From NCBI RefSeq assembly GCF_019703875.1, contig NZ_AP024110.1, positions 930,001 through 994,000 on the forward strand: DNA of 64,000 bases, written 5' to 3'. Under the pieces are notes generated by a model. It was given only the letters and a program-made list of their open reading frames with translations, had not been told where the DNA came from and searched no databases. The position numbers and the translations under genes are program-made. Position 1 is the first letter of the stretch; every line of letters starts with the position of its first letter. The DNA is from Methyloradius palustris (lineage in GTDB: Bacteria; Pseudomonadota; Gammaproteobacteria; Burkholderiales; Methylophilaceae). Below, piece after piece: positions 24,777 through 33,940 of this stretch.

Positions 24777-26758
24777 AAGCTATTTACCAGTTCTTTAAAT
24801 GCCTTGATGGCGGCAGGGCTTATTTTGCTGGCATAACGCAATTGTGTATAGGCATCTGTTATTTGCACAATCAGCTTAGCCTGGGCAGGCAAGCGGCGTA
24901 CAGCACGGCTTGAGAAATCTACAGGTCCTTCTTGTTTATAGCGTGTTAAACCAGCTTTGCTGAGTTTGTTTAGAAACTGGTCATAAATCTTCTGGATGGC
25001 ATCTCGCCTGATTTTTTGACTCCGCAAAAGAAAATAGCTTAGTGCAAGTAGCGAAGCCGTCACTAGCGCAAACAGCGCAATCACCAAATCTTGCCAGGAG
25101 AAATTATTGCCAGTCAGGTAGCGCAGTAATTGCAATTGCCTATCCTGGTTATAACCCAGAACCCATTGGTTCCAGCCATTATTGACGGCATCCCATTGCA
25201 GGTAAAGTTTGCGTAAGAGCGGGTAATCTCGCCGAGATAACAGGGGCAATGCTTCACTGTCATTGACTGATTCAGCCACGCCCAATTCTATGCGGTCGGG
25301 CGATACGGCCCCTGTTGGGTCAATTCTCACCCAACCACGATTTTGTAGCCAGACTTCAGCCCAGGCGTGTGCATCAGATTGACGGACGATCATGTAATTA
25401 TCATTCGGGTTGATTTCGCCACCCAGGTAACCAGTGACTACCCGTGCTGGCACACCTGCGGCACGCATCAGGTAAACAAAGCTGCTTGAATAGTGTTCGC
25501 AAAAGCCGCGACGTGTGGTAAAGAGAAAATCATCCATCGCATTTTCGCCAAGTGGCGGCGGACTCAGCGTATAGACAAAAGGCTCTTCACGGTACATCTT
25601 GAGCGCTGTGTTGACGATATTTTCTGGCGATTGGTTTTTCCAGCTTTCGGCAAGTGCTAGCGTTTTGGGGTTTCTGTTTTTTGGTAGCTGCAGGTCGATT
25701 CTTTGTTCACGCTCACTCAGCCCAGCTGCTTGCAAAGTGTAATTGAAGCTAGAGCTTGCCTCATAACGCATGCGGGTGCGCACCGGTTCTTTGGAGATCA
25801 CTTGTAGCTCAGCGGTGATCATGGCTTCTGGCGGAATAGCCGTTGGCATATCCAGCATCAATAGCCACTGTTTATTGTGCGGCTCGAGCGTAACGGTGTA
25901 TTTGCTTACGGTGCCGGTTGTAACCAAGCCTTCTGGTAACTGGTCTTTCTGGATATTGTTGATGCCAATACCATTGATGCTATATGAGTTAATCCGCCAA
26001 GTACGGCCATCGTAGGTGGTAAGGACAGGGCCACGCCAGTAGAGCTGGTTCTTGGCCGGTGGCTTGCCTTGAAACTCAACACGAAAAGCGGTCGCTCCTG
26101 ACAAACTCAACTTGCTGATATTACCTAGCGCCATGTTGTCAGAGAGGCCAGTCATGCCGCTGTATGCATCTTGCGGTACGCCCCACAAAGGCTGTGGCAG
26201 GCGGGGGAACAGTACAAAGAATATCAACATCAATGGCAGCGCTTGCGTTAATAACATGCTCGCAGTTTTGGCCTTGAATCGCCAATCTAGTGCGCCATTG
26301 GGGTGGTTAACACCGACCAAGGTGGCGGTGAGTAATGTAATTGGCACAGCCATGAATATGCCCATGGCGATGGATTGGTTGAACAGAAAGGCATTCGCAG
26401 CCAGAAAATAACCCAGGAAAATCACGATGATGTAATCACGCTGTGTATGCGTTTCCATCAACTTGAGTGACAGCATGATGGCAAATAATGCAACGCTGGC
26501 ATCTCGCCCAAACAGGCCGTGGTAGCTGACGGCAATTCCAATGGCTGCAGCAAGCGTGATTGGAATCAGGATCGCAAGGCGAGGCATCACCCAGCCATTT
26601 CTTGCCACCATCAGGCGCCAGCCAGCAAACCCTGCCATAACGAGCGATACCCAGTTATGCAGATACGCTACGTGCAATGCAAGCACCGAGGCAAATGAAG
26701 CGATCAACCAATACAGGTCGTGATTGCCAGGGTTGTGTGTGGACTTGATCTGCGCCAT
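24773..26758 (-). CDS. Membrane-bound transglutaminase-like protein TgpA
   Basis: A 661-residue inner-membrane protein. About seven N-terminal helices (residues ~15-195) carry a large periplasmic transglutaminase-like domain with the catalytic triad visible as Cys in RRGFCEHYSSSF, His in SDAHAWAEVW and Asp in RIDPTGA. A further helix (~560-580) leads into a cytoplasmic DUF4129-like tail. TgpA proteins form a conserved trio with DUF58 and MoxR, and the Pseudomonas homologue is essential with periplasmic activity. Here the DUF58 gene ends where this one starts. The substrate is unknown. Confidence 0.92.
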   Translation of the reverse strand: MAQIKSTHNPGNHDLYWLIASFASVLALHVAYLHNWVSLVMAGFAGWRLMVARNGWVMPRLAILIPITLAAAIGIAVSYHGLFGRDASVALFAIMLSLKLMETHTQRDYIIVIFLGYFLAANAFLFNQSIAMGIFMAVPITLLTATLVGVNHPNGALDWRFKAKTASMLLTQALPLMLIFFVLFPRLPQPLWGVPQDAYSGMTGLSDNMALGNISKLSLSGATAFRVEFQGKPPAKNQLYWRGPVLTTYDGRTWRINSYSINGIGINNIQKDQLPEGLVTTGTVSKYTVTLEPHNKQWLLMLDMPTAIPPEAMITAELQVISKEPVRTRMRYEASSSFNYTLQAAGLSEREQRIDLQLPKNRNPKTLALAESWKNQSPENIVNTALKMYREEPFVYTLSPPPLGENAMDDFLFTTRRGFCEHYSSSFVYLMRAAGVPARVVTGYLGGEINPNDNYMIVRQSDAHAWAEVWLQNRGWVRIDPTGAVSPDRIELGVAESVNDSEALPLLSRRDYPLLRKLYLQWDAVNNGWNQWVLGYNQDRQLQLLRYLTGNNFSWQDLVIALFALVTASLLALSYFLLRSQKIRRDAIQKIYDQFLNKLSKAGLTRYKQEGPVDFSSRAVRRLPAQAKLIVQITDAYTQLRYASKISPAAIKAFKELVNSL

Positions 26759-27706
26759 TTATGTAGCGTCCATCAGTGCGAGTGCTTCCAGGCAGCGGTG
26801 GTAATGCGGTTCACCATTATTCGGGCTGATTTCTATGCCTGGAATACGGAGGCTATAAGTGTGTTTCAAGCCATGAGCATCAAGCACCCAGCGCGTGAGT
26901 TGGCTGATGCGCTGCTCATTATCCGCACCTGGTGTGGCAACCCAATCCAGCCATAAAGTGGACTGCGCCTCGCCCTGAAACTGCTTGGTGAGCAAACCTT
27001 GTTCGCGTGATGAGGCTTTCCAGTCCACGCGTTTGGGAGAGTCGCCCAGCTGGTATGCGCGATGCCCAGCAAAATCATCATCACCGCTGCTGGAATTCAA
27101 CACGCCCGCTGCGCCCTGGTCAGGCGATGCGGGCAGGGGCAGGTGATGTGTCGCTGGTTTTGGGTACACCATGCAGCGTGCATCCAGCGCCACATAAGAC
27201 CATGCGTAAAACAGGCCTAGTGGGAATTCTGTAAATAATGTGACACGCTCGGCTTTTAGCCAGCCACGTTTTTCAGTCGGTAAAAGTAGTCGTATTGGGC
27301 TTTCACCAGCCGTGACGATATCTGCATAAGTGGGGATGGTGTCATCAAAATGCGCTGCAATGCTGAAGCGTGCGCGTTGCCGACTATCTTTCGCAATCAC
27401 TTCAAATACCGCATCTTCAGTTGCAAACACAGGCGCAGGTTTTCGACTATCTATCACCAGGTATGCCAAGTTGCGCCAGGTATGCAGCATGCTGATCACC
27501 GCCATGCCAGCCAGTAAGAAAGTGACGACAAACCCTAGGCTCAATGCATAGTTGATAGAGCCTATCAGCAAGCCCAGCAAGATGCAGGCGAACAAAACGC
27601 CGTAACGCGTAGGCAAGATATAAATATAACGAGAACTTAAAGTCGCTGGCGCTGGGTTGCCACGGGCGACTCGCAGCCATTTTTTCCAGCCTTTGGCGCT
27701 ACTCAT
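26759..27706 (-). CDS. DUF58 domain protein
   Basis: A 315-residue protein with two transmembrane helices near the N-terminus (~32-75) and a cytoplasmic DUF58 domain. The diagnostic motif is GDSPKRVDWKASSRE (~215-229), followed by LLTKQF. DUF58 proteins resemble von Willebrand factor A folds and are client or partner proteins of MoxR AAA+ ATPases. The stop directly abuts the TgpA start. An upstream gap of 47 bases separates it from moxR. Function is inferred as part of the MoxR-DUF58-TgpA envelope module. Confidence 0.92.
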   Translation of the reverse strand: MSSAKGWKKWLRVARGNPAPATLSSRYIYILPTRYGVLFACILLGLLIGSINYALSLGFVVTFLLAGMAVISMLHTWRNLAYLVIDSRKPAPVFATEDAVFEVIAKDSRQRARFSIAAHFDDTIPTYADIVTAGESPIRLLLPTEKRGWLKAERVTLFTEFPLGLFYAWSYVALDARCMVYPKPATHHLPLPASPDQGAAGVLNSSSGDDDFAGHRAYQLGDSPKRVDWKASSREQGLLTKQFQGEAQSTLWLDWVATPGADNEQRISQLTRWVLDAHGLKHTYSLRIPGIEISPNNGEPHYHRCLEALALMDAT

Positions 27707-27753
27707 ATGGGAAAATTAAATGCGTGGTAACACATCAATATGGCTGAAAATAA

Positions 27754-28695
27754 TCAAGGGATACTGACAGCATTTAACAGGTAAGCGCCTATGTCGCTAT
27801 TAGCCTCAATGCTATTTTTATCAATCCCTGCCGCTGCCTGCAATCGATGCCCAGCAATACCTGGCAATACGGCCTGTATATCTTCAGGTAGCGCAAAATC
27901 CCGGCCTTGCATCAATGCCCAGGCTTGGGCGCATTGCTTGAGCGCCAAGCCTGCGCGTGGTGAAAGGCCTGCGCTATAGCGGCCAGATGTGCGGGTGAAA
28001 TGCAGGATGGCTTGAATGTAATCCAGCAAAGCATCGGAGAGATGTATTTCGCTGACGGTTTGCTGCAAACTTTGTAAGCCCGCCCCATCAGTGCAAGCTT
28101 CTAACTTGTCTACATTGCTGCGGCCGCCGTTGTTTTGCAGTAAAGCGCGCTCTGAACGTACATCTGGATAGCCCAATTCAATGCGCATGAGAAAGCGGTC
28201 TAGCTGTGATTCAGGCAACGGGAACGTGCCGATGTGATGGGTAGGATTTTGCGTGGCAATCACGAAAAAGGGTTGTGGCAGTTTGCGCGTTTCACCTTCC
28301 AGCGTGACCTGGCCTTCTTCCATGACTTCCAGCAATGAGCTTTGGGTTTTGGGCGTGGCGCGGTTGATTTCATCTGCCAGTAAGACATTGGTAAATACAG
28401 GGCCTGGATGAAACTTGAAGCTGGCGACATTGCGGTCATACACTGAAACACCCAGCACATCGGCAGGCAAAAGATCGCTGGTGAATTGCACGCGACGGAA
28501 TTCCAGGCCGAGCACTTGTGCCAACGCGTGAGAAAGCGTGGTTTTGCCCATGCCAGGCAAATCTTCAATCAGCAGATGGCCTTTAGCCAGAATGCAGGCT
28601 AACGAGAGCCTGATCTGGTGCTCTTTGCCGAGGATAATCTGGCTAGTGGCGTTAACGATTTTATCGGTGATGGCGCTGTATTTAGTATTAGGCAT
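27754..28695 (-). CDS. MoxR-family AAA+ ATPase
   Basis: A 313-residue AAA+ chaperone-type ATPase. The Walker A motif is DLPGMGKTTL, Walker B is LLADEINRA, and the sensor region is VIATQNP followed by LPESQLDRFLMRI. ATG 28695 is preferred because it overlaps the end of the psiE-like gene by eight bases; an in-frame ATG at 28728 would lie deep inside that gene. MoxR proteins mature metalloenzymes or membrane complexes, with DUF58 proteins as partners. Despite the name it is not next to methanol dehydrogenase genes and belongs to the general MoxR/TgpA type. Confidence 0.93.
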   Translation of the reverse strand: MPNTKYSAITDKIVNATSQIILGKEHQIRLSLACILAKGHLLIEDLPGMGKTTLSHALAQVLGLEFRRVQFTSDLLPADVLGVSVYDRNVASFKFHPGPVFTNVLLADEINRATPKTQSSLLEVMEEGQVTLEGETRKLPQPFFVIATQNPTHHIGTFPLPESQLDRFLMRIELGYPDVRSERALLQNNGGRSNVDKLEACTDGAGLQSLQQTVSEIHLSDALLDYIQAILHFTRTSGRYSAGLSPRAGLALKQCAQAWALMQGRDFALPEDIQAVLPGIAGHRLQAAAGIDKNSIEANSDIGAYLLNAVSIP

Positions 28696-29200
28696 GTAAT
28701 TGAGTATCCTCGCTAACCAACTGTTCATTATCCTTATCGTCAGCCTTGGATTTAAGATTGTTCGACCAGCGCACGATGAAATACATGATGCCTAGCATGA
28801 GCCCAGCGCCTACCCAGAATGCTACATCGCTAGGGATGAGCACGCCATCTTCTACTGGCATCACAATCAGTTTGCGCAGAATCACAATCATGGCCACTTC
28901 AATAAAAGCCTCAACCTCAAGATTGCTGCCACGCAGATAGCGGATTTCGGCAGTGATTAGGGCAGAGATCGACCATAGCAGCATCAATGTACCTAGCGCA
29001 TTTAAAAAGCCATGTACCAGGTTATGCGCACTGGCAGCCTCGCGCACATCGACAAAAAACAGCCAGGTAAACATGAGTACGGCAATCGCTAACGCCAGGC
29101 CAATCAGGATGTGTGCAAACCCATTCAGCCAGACCATGGCTTTCACGGCGTAACGATTAATGAAGTAAAGCTCGCGTGGGATATCAGTTTTATTCTGCAT
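28688..29200 (-). CDS. PsiE-family membrane protein
   Basis: A 170-residue protein with four hydrophobic helices and a charged, acidic C-terminal tail. The central region (ALITAEIRYLRGS, then EVAMIVILRKLIV) matches the phosphate-starvation-inducible PsiE family. The molecular role of PsiE is unknown. It is the first gene of the minus-strand run leading to moxR, DUF58, tgpA and tadA, with its stop eight bases inside the moxR start. A Pho box was not recognised in the 87 bases upstream. Confidence 0.85.
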   Translation of the reverse strand: MQNKTDIPRELYFINRYAVKAMVWLNGFAHILIGLALAIAVLMFTWLFFVDVREAASAHNLVHGFLNALGTLMLLWSISALITAEIRYLRGSNLEVEAFIEVAMIVILRKLIVMPVEDGVLIPSDVAFWVGAGLMLGIMYFIVRWSNNLKSKADDKDNEQLVSEDTQLHA

Positions 29201-29287
29201 ATTGTTCTGCCTGATGAAGTTTAAAAATTATTGCTATGCTGGCGGTAGAGTGTGAATTCTGGCATTAGATTAGCAGTTCATCTAGTG

Positions 29288-30190
29288 CTAAATGATTAGC
29301 TCTTCCAGAGTAAGTTTAGAAAACTCTTTGATTAGCCAAGTCAGCGCCTTGCCATTACATGTAGGCCATGCCAGGTAAAAGTTGCCTGATGATTTTGTTT
29401 CAGCCACTTTTTTGATCACTAGCTCACCAGTCGCAACATGCTTGTCTGCCAGAGGTTTTGGCAGATAACCAACACCCAGGCCGTAGATTTGCGCCATTAC
29501 TTTACTTTGCATGTCCATCAGCGTGAGTACATCTTGCCCGTTCAATATGCCAGCAGAACGCGGAGGCAGGTTGCGCGAACTATCGGCGGCAGACACTGAG
29601 CGATATTGAATAATTTGTTGATTGGTCAGCGGTTCAGGCAGATTTGCAAGTGGATGATGCTTGGCCACAGCAAAGCTGAATTCCAGGCTGCCAATCAGGT
29701 GGGTGGAGTAGCCGCCGCCAGAAGGGCCGTCATCCGGCGCGCCAATGGCAATATCCGCACGCCCTGTAGTGAGGGCATCCCAGGCGCCACCAAATACTTC
29801 TCGTATCACTTTCACGCGGGTGCCGAAGCCTTGCTCGTAGAATTTTTCCAGGGTTGGGTAAAGCGCTTCTACCCTGAACAAATCAGTCACGGCAATACTG
29901 ATGTCAGTTTCGATGCCTGTCGCTACGCGTTTGACGCGCGCCTGCAATTCGTCTGCGGCGCGTAATAAGAAACGGCCTTCACGTAATAGCTCCGTGCCTG
30001 CATCCGTCAGCTTGGCGCGGTGACCACTGCGGTCAAACAGTACAACGCCCAAATCTTCTTCCAGCTGGCGGATGGTATAGGTGATGGCAGAAGGGACACG
30101 AAACAGCGATTCTGCCGCGGCAGCAAAGCTGCCTTTGCGATCAATGGCATCCAATACCTCAAGTGCTTCTATTGATAGTTTTATGTTCAT
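29288..30190 (-). CDS. LysR-family transcriptional regulator
   Basis: A 300-residue LysR protein. The winged helix-turn-helix occupies ~1-62, with AIDRKGSFAAAAESLFRVPSA written here in part (VLDAIDRKGSFAAAAES) and ITYTIRQLEEDLGVVLFDR. The remaining ~200 residues are the effector-binding domain. It diverges from the pirin operon, and the intergenic space has two perfect palindromes, one fitting the LysR T-N11-A box. This strongly suggests that it regulates the operon and itself. The ligand may be an electrophile or quinone; this is inferred only from the target genes. Confidence 0.92.
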   Translation of the reverse strand: MNIKLSIEALEVLDAIDRKGSFAAAAESLFRVPSAITYTIRQLEEDLGVVLFDRSGHRAKLTDAGTELLREGRFLLRAADELQARVKRVATGIETDISIAVTDLFRVEALYPTLEKFYEQGFGTRVKVIREVFGGAWDALTTGRADIAIGAPDDGPSGGGYSTHLIGSLEFSFAVAKHHPLANLPEPLTNQQIIQYRSVSAADSSRNLPPRSAGILNGQDVLTLMDMQSKVMAQIYGLGVGYLPKPLADKHVATGELVIKKVAETKSSGNFYLAWPTCNGKALTWLIKEFSKLTLEELII

Positions 30191-30240
30191 ATAATTTGAA
30201 TGATCAATGCAAAATTATTCGGTTTTTATTCAGTTGAAGC

Positions 30241-30255
30241 AAGCATAGTATGCTT
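30241..30255. promoter_or_regulatory. Palindrome in LysR/pirin intergenic region (upstream site)
   Basis: AAGCATA-G-TATGCTT, a perfect 15-base palindrome. Its centre is 22 bases, about two helical turns, from that of the T-N11-A site at 30262-30278. The pair looks like recognition and activation sites for the LysR protein. Confidence 0.55.
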
Positions 30256-30261
30256 AGTGTA

Positions 30262-30278
30262 ATTCAATTTAATTGAAT
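30262..30278. promoter_or_regulatory. Probable LysR operator (T-N11-A box)
   Basis: ATTCAATT-T-AATTGAAT is a perfect 17-base palindrome and contains TTCAATTTAATTGAA, an ideal T-N11-A LysR box. It ends 11 bases before the pirin start codon, overlapping the likely core promoter or leader. Confidence 0.6.
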
Positions 30279-30289
30279 GTGAGGATAAA

Positions 30290-31027
30290 ATGAAAATCAG
30301 GAAATCGCAAGAACGTGGGCATGCCAATCATGGATGGTTAGATAGCTATCATTCATTTTCGTTTGCGCAATACTATGACCCTGCGCATATGCAGTATTCC
30401 GTGCTGCGCGTGATTAACGAAGATGTGATTGCGCCTGCCATGGGTTTTGGCATGCATCCGCATCGTGACATGGAAATCGTCACTTATATGTTGCAGGGTG
30501 AATTGCAGCATAAGGATAGCCTGGGTAATGGATCTGTGATTCGCGCTGGCGACGTGCAGCGCATGACGGCTGGTACAGGTATCGTTCATAGCGAATTTAA
30601 TGCTTCAACCACTGAGCCAGCACACCTGCTGCAAATCTGGCTATTGCCAGAGCGCAATAGTATTGTGCCGGGCTATGAAGAAAAGCATTTTGATGCAGCG
30701 AGCAAGCACAACCAGTGGCGCTTGATTGCTTCGCCTGATAGCAGCGAAGGTTCATTAAAGATTCATCAGGATGTGTTTTTATACGCGACCCAGTTGGATA
30801 AAGATGCACCGCTCAACTATGCGCTGAAAGAGAACCGCAGTGCTTATATTCAGGTTGCACGTGGCAGTGTCACGCTCAACGGCGCTGCTTTAGTGGCGGG
30901 TGATGCTGTGGCTATTGATAGCGCGCAAAATCTTGAGTTGTTAGCAAATGAAAGTGCCGAATTACTGTTGTTCGATTTACCGCCTAATCAATCAGGCGAA
31001 CCTAAAACCAATACATTAAGGAGTTAA
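30290..31027 (+). CDS. Pirin family protein (YhhW-like)
   Basis: A 245-residue bicupin. The N-terminal cupin shows GHANHGWLDSYHSFSFAQYY, and metal ligands are seen in GMHPHRDMEIVTYMLQGELQH (split here: HPHRDME, then GELQH). YhhW-type pirins act as quercetin dioxygenases in vitro, and many respond to oxidative or electrophile stress. The stop is one base before the flavodoxin-like gene, and a ribosome-binding site GAGGA precedes the start. First gene of a four-gene operon that looks like a quinone/electrophile response unit. Confidence 0.92.
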   Translation: MKIRKSQERGHANHGWLDSYHSFSFAQYYDPAHMQYSVLRVINEDVIAPAMGFGMHPHRDMEIVTYMLQGELQHKDSLGNGSVIRAGDVQRMTAGTGIVHSEFNASTTEPAHLLQIWLLPERNSIVPGYEEKHFDAASKHNQWRLIASPDSSEGSLKIHQDVFLYATQLDKDAPLNYALKENRSAYIQVARGSVTLNGAALVAGDAVAIDSAQNLELLANESAELLLFDLPPNQSGEPKTNTLRS

Positions 31028-31028
31028 C

Positions 31029-31595
31029 ATGACTAAAGTAGCTGTTGTATATCATAGTGGATACGGACATACCGCCGCACAGGCGCAAGCAGTGGCACGC
31101 GGTGCAGCTAAAGTGGCGGATACTGAAGTAACCCTGCTAACCTCTGAAGAAGCCCAGCAACAATGGGAAAAACTGGAAGCCGCCGATGCGATTATTTTCG
31201 GTAGCCCAACCTACATGGGTTCGGCCTCAGCACAGTTCAAGGCATTTATGGATGCTAGTTCTACCATTTGGTACGGACGTGGCTGGCAAGATAAAGTGGC
31301 TGCAGGCTTTACTACATCAGCCAGCCAGAGCGGCGACAAGCTGAATACGCTCATCCAGCTTGCAGTGTTTGCCGCGCAACATGGCATGATTTGGGTTGGC
31401 CAACATCTGCTACCAGGGAACAATAGCAGCACTGGATCAGTCAATGATTTGAACCGTCTTGGTGGTTTTCTTGGCGCGCTGGCACAAGCCAATGCTGACC
31501 AAGGCCCAGATGTTGCCCCTTTGCAAAGTGATCTGCTTACTGCAGAAAGCTTGGGCGAACGTGTTGCAACAATCACCAAAAAGCTGCACGGCTAA
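31029..31595 (+). CDS. Flavodoxin-family NAD(P)H-dependent oxidoreductase
   Basis: A 188-residue protein of the WrbA/flavodoxin fold. The FMN phosphate loop is VVYHSGYGHTAAQA (~5-18), and the second loop is IIFGSPTYMGSASAQFKAF (~58-76). Such proteins reduce quinones by two electrons, avoiding semiquinone radicals. It begins one base after the pirin stop, with AAGGAG as ribosome-binding site inside the pirin gene. A second, more canonical WrbA is encoded at 38.5 kb, so the two are likely differently regulated. Confidence 0.9.
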   Translation: MTKVAVVYHSGYGHTAAQAQAVARGAAKVADTEVTLLTSEEAQQQWEKLEAADAIIFGSPTYMGSASAQFKAFMDASSTIWYGRGWQDKVAAGFTTSASQSGDKLNTLIQLAVFAAQHGMIWVGQHLLPGNNSSTGSVNDLNRLGGFLGALAQANADQGPDVAPLQSDLLTAESLGERVATITKKLHG

Positions 31596-31625
31596 TTACA
31601 ATTAAAAATCTTTAAGGAGTGAAGT

Positions 31626-32696
31626 ATGGCTGTCGATTTGTTTACCCCAGTAAAACTAGGTGCACTTGACCTGAAAAACCGCATTGCCATGGCACCATTA
31701 ACGCGTAACCGCGCTGGTGTTGGCAATGTGCCGCAAGACATCAACGTGACCTACTACGCACAGCGTGCAAGTGCTGGGCTAATCATTACTGAGGCGACAC
31801 CTATTTCAGACATGGGGCATGGTTATCCGGCTACCCCAGGTATTCATACTGATGCGCAAGTGGCAGGCTGGAAAAAAGTGGTTGATGCCGTGCATGCCAA
31901 AGGTGGCAAGATCGTGTTGCAACTTTGGCACGTGGGCCGCATTTCACATCCTTCGCTACTTCCGAATGAAGCTTTACCCGTTGCGCCATCAGCACTAAAG
32001 CCTGCAGGCAAGGCATTTACCTATAAAGGCTTGGTAGATTTTGTCACACCACGCGCACTCGATATTTCTGAATTACCAGGCATAGTTGCTGATTATGCCA
32101 AGGCCACCGAAAATGCCTTGGCTGCTGGTTTTGATGGCGTTGAAGTGCACGCCGCCAATGGCTACCTGCTAGACCAGTTTCTGCGCGACAGCACCAATAA
32201 GCGTACGGATAGCTACGGTGGCAGCATAGAGAATCGCATCAAGCTATTGCTTGAAGTCGTGAGTGCCGTAGTAAAAGTCGCTGGCGCAGGGCGCGTTGGC
32301 GTGCGCGTTTCTCCGTTGAATCCATTTAACGATATTAGTGATTCAGACCCACAAAAGCTATTCAACAAAGTGGCTGACGAGTTAAGCGTGTTTGGTTTGG
32401 CTTATCTGCATGCGGTCGAAGGTGGCATGGGCGGCGGTGAATTACCACCGTTTGATTTTGTTGAATTACGCAAGCATTTTAAAGGTGGCTATATCGCCAA
32501 CCTAAGTTACGATAAGGCGCGCGGCAATGCAGCAGTGGCTTCCGGTAATGTGGATGTGGTCGCTTATGGCGTACCATTTATTGCCAACCCTGATCTGGTT
32601 GAGCGCTTTGCAAAAGATGCACCATTAAACGCGCCTGATCAGGCAAAATTCTATGGCGGCGGCGAAGAAGGCTATATAGACTATCCGACTTTATAA
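31626..32696 (+). CDS. nemA: Old Yellow Enzyme family alkene reductase (NemA-like)
   Basis: A 356-residue FMN TIM-barrel ene-reductase. N-terminal LFTPVKLGALDLKNRIAMAP and PLTRNRA are family hallmarks, and LQLWHVGRISHP carries the active-site region. VHAANGYLLDQFLRDSTNKR contains the substrate-binding His/Asn pair (HAAN). Enzymes of this type reduce N-ethylmaleimide, nitrate esters and other electrophilic alkenes with NADPH. A strong ribosome-binding site (AAGGAG) precedes the start. It is the third gene of the LysR-controlled operon and supports an electrophile-detoxifying role. Confidence 0.93.
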   Translation: MAVDLFTPVKLGALDLKNRIAMAPLTRNRAGVGNVPQDINVTYYAQRASAGLIITEATPISDMGHGYPATPGIHTDAQVAGWKKVVDAVHAKGGKIVLQLWHVGRISHPSLLPNEALPVAPSALKPAGKAFTYKGLVDFVTPRALDISELPGIVADYAKATENALAAGFDGVEVHAANGYLLDQFLRDSTNKRTDSYGGSIENRIKLLLEVVSAVVKVAGAGRVGVRVSPLNPFNDISDSDPQKLFNKVADELSVFGLAYLHAVEGGMGGGELPPFDFVELRKHFKGGYIANLSYDKARGNAAVASGNVDVVAYGVPFIANPDLVERFAKDAPLNAPDQAKFYGGGEEGYIDYPTL

Positions 32697-32737
32697 GCTT
32701 TCAATTTACTAGCTCATTCCATACAAGAAAGAAAACA

Positions 32738-33337
32738 ATGAAAAAACCAGCCATCACCCAAGTTGCTATTGAAGAAACCATTGCTAACCGCTGGAGCGGT
32801 CGAGCTTATGATGCCAGCAAGGTTGTCACCCAAGAGCAGGTGATTGCAATGGTTGAAGCTGCTCGCTGGGCGCCTTCATGCTTTGGTGATGAGCCATGGC
32901 GTTTTATTGTCTGGAATAAAAATACTGATGCCGCTGCTTGGCAAAAGGCGTTTGATACACTGGTGCCATTCAATCAAGGCTGGGTTAAAGATTCACCAAT
33001 CTTGATTCTTGCAGTAGCCAATACCTTGTTTGGCCACAACGGCAAAGAGAACCGTTGGGGTGCTTATGACACAGGCGCGGCGACTGAGAATATCTGCCTG
33101 CAAGCTACTGCCTTAGGTTTAATGGCGCATCAGATGGGTGGCTTTGAAGCTGATAAGGTACGTGCTGCATTTGCAATTCCTGAACAATTCCAACTTATGG
33201 CCATGGTTTCTGTGGGCTATCCAGCGGATGTTTCAACGCTGACTGGTGAAGTACTTGAACGCGAAACTGCAGCGCGCAAGCGTAAACCGCTTGGTGAAGT
33301 ATTTTTTGCGGGCGCTTGGGAACAACCTATCGCTTAA
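32738..33337 (+). CDS. Nitroreductase family protein
   Basis: A 199-residue FMN-dependent nitroreductase fold. Evidence: the N-terminal ANRWSGRAYDASKVV with the conserved Arg/Ser phosphate-binding pattern, AARWAPSCFGDEPWRFI (~47-63), and the GAATENICLQATALGL helix. Nitroreductases reduce nitroaromatics and quinones with NAD(P)H. It closes the pirin-flavodoxin-ene-reductase operon, with 41 bases from the previous stop. A 9-bp hairpin 14 bases behind the stop may end the transcript. Confidence 0.9.
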   Translation: MKKPAITQVAIEETIANRWSGRAYDASKVVTQEQVIAMVEAARWAPSCFGDEPWRFIVWNKNTDAAAWQKAFDTLVPFNQGWVKDSPILILAVANTLFGHNGKENRWGAYDTGAATENICLQATALGLMAHQMGGFEADKVRAAFAIPEQFQLMAMVSVGYPADVSTLTGEVLERETAARKRKPLGEVFFAGAWEQPIA

Positions 33338-33350
33338 AGCTTGCTTGATA

Positions 33351-33382
33351 AGATAGCAGATATGTCACAAACCCTGCTATCT
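33351..33382 (+). terminator. Hairpin after the nitroreductase gene
   Basis: Arms AGATAGCAG and CTGCTATCT pair over 9 bp with a 14-base loop. A T-run lies only further downstream (about 33397), so termination here is possible but not certain. Confidence 0.45.
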
Positions 33383-33455
33383 GATAATATAAGCGACTTT
33401 TTTCGATAACGCTTTGCTCCAGATAACTTCTTAAGACAAACAGGATTACACCATC

Positions 33456-33830
33456 ATGGCCGTATTAGAACTCACCAAAGCCAACTTTAAAGAAACTATT
33501 CTCAATAATGCGACTGTGATTGTTGATTTCTGGGCACCTTGGTGCCAGCCATGTGTGACTTTTACCGATGTATTTACTGCTGCCGCTGATAAAAATCCAG
33601 ACATGGTATTTGGCATGGTGAATACAGAGATTGACCCTGAAATCGGTGAGTATTTTGAAGTGGAAAAAATCCCAGGCATTCTGGTGATTCGCGAACAGGC
33701 TGCGATTCATGCACAAATCGGCGAACTGGGCGCGCCAGCGCTAGATAAACTGATTGAATGGACGCGTGAATATGACATGACCCAAGTGCGCCAGTATTAC
33801 GCAGAAGAAGATGCCAAAGTCACCAAGTAA
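33456..33830 (+). CDS. Thioredoxin-like protein
   Basis: A 124-residue thioredoxin fold with the redox motif WAPWCQPC (~26-33), so CQPC instead of the classical CGPC. The proline cis-loop is seen as KIPGILV. The protein is longer than typical thioredoxin, with a helical tail (LDKLIEWTREYDMTQVRQ). It probably acts as a cytoplasmic disulphide reductase or thioredoxin-like chaperone for an unknown client. It is a single gene ending at a strong intrinsic terminator. Confidence 0.88.
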   Translation: MAVLELTKANFKETILNNATVIVDFWAPWCQPCVTFTDVFTAAADKNPDMVFGMVNTEIDPEIGEYFEVEKIPGILVIREQAAIHAQIGELGAPALDKLIEWTREYDMTQVRQYYAEEDAKVTK

Positions 33831-33860
33831 TTATTAAGTAAGCTTATTCAAATCAATAAA

Positions 33861-33886
33861 AAAGCCGAATTCAATATTCGGCTTTT
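33861..33886 (+). terminator. Intrinsic terminator of the thioredoxin-like gene
   Basis: Stem AAGCCGAAT / ATTCGGCTT with a TCAAT loop and trailing T-run, 30 bases behind the stop. It separates this gene from the Fae homologue. Confidence 0.92.
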
Positions 33887-33940
33887 TTATTTCCAGAGTC
33901 GTTAGAATGTATTATTCACTATCAATAATTGGAGTCAAAA

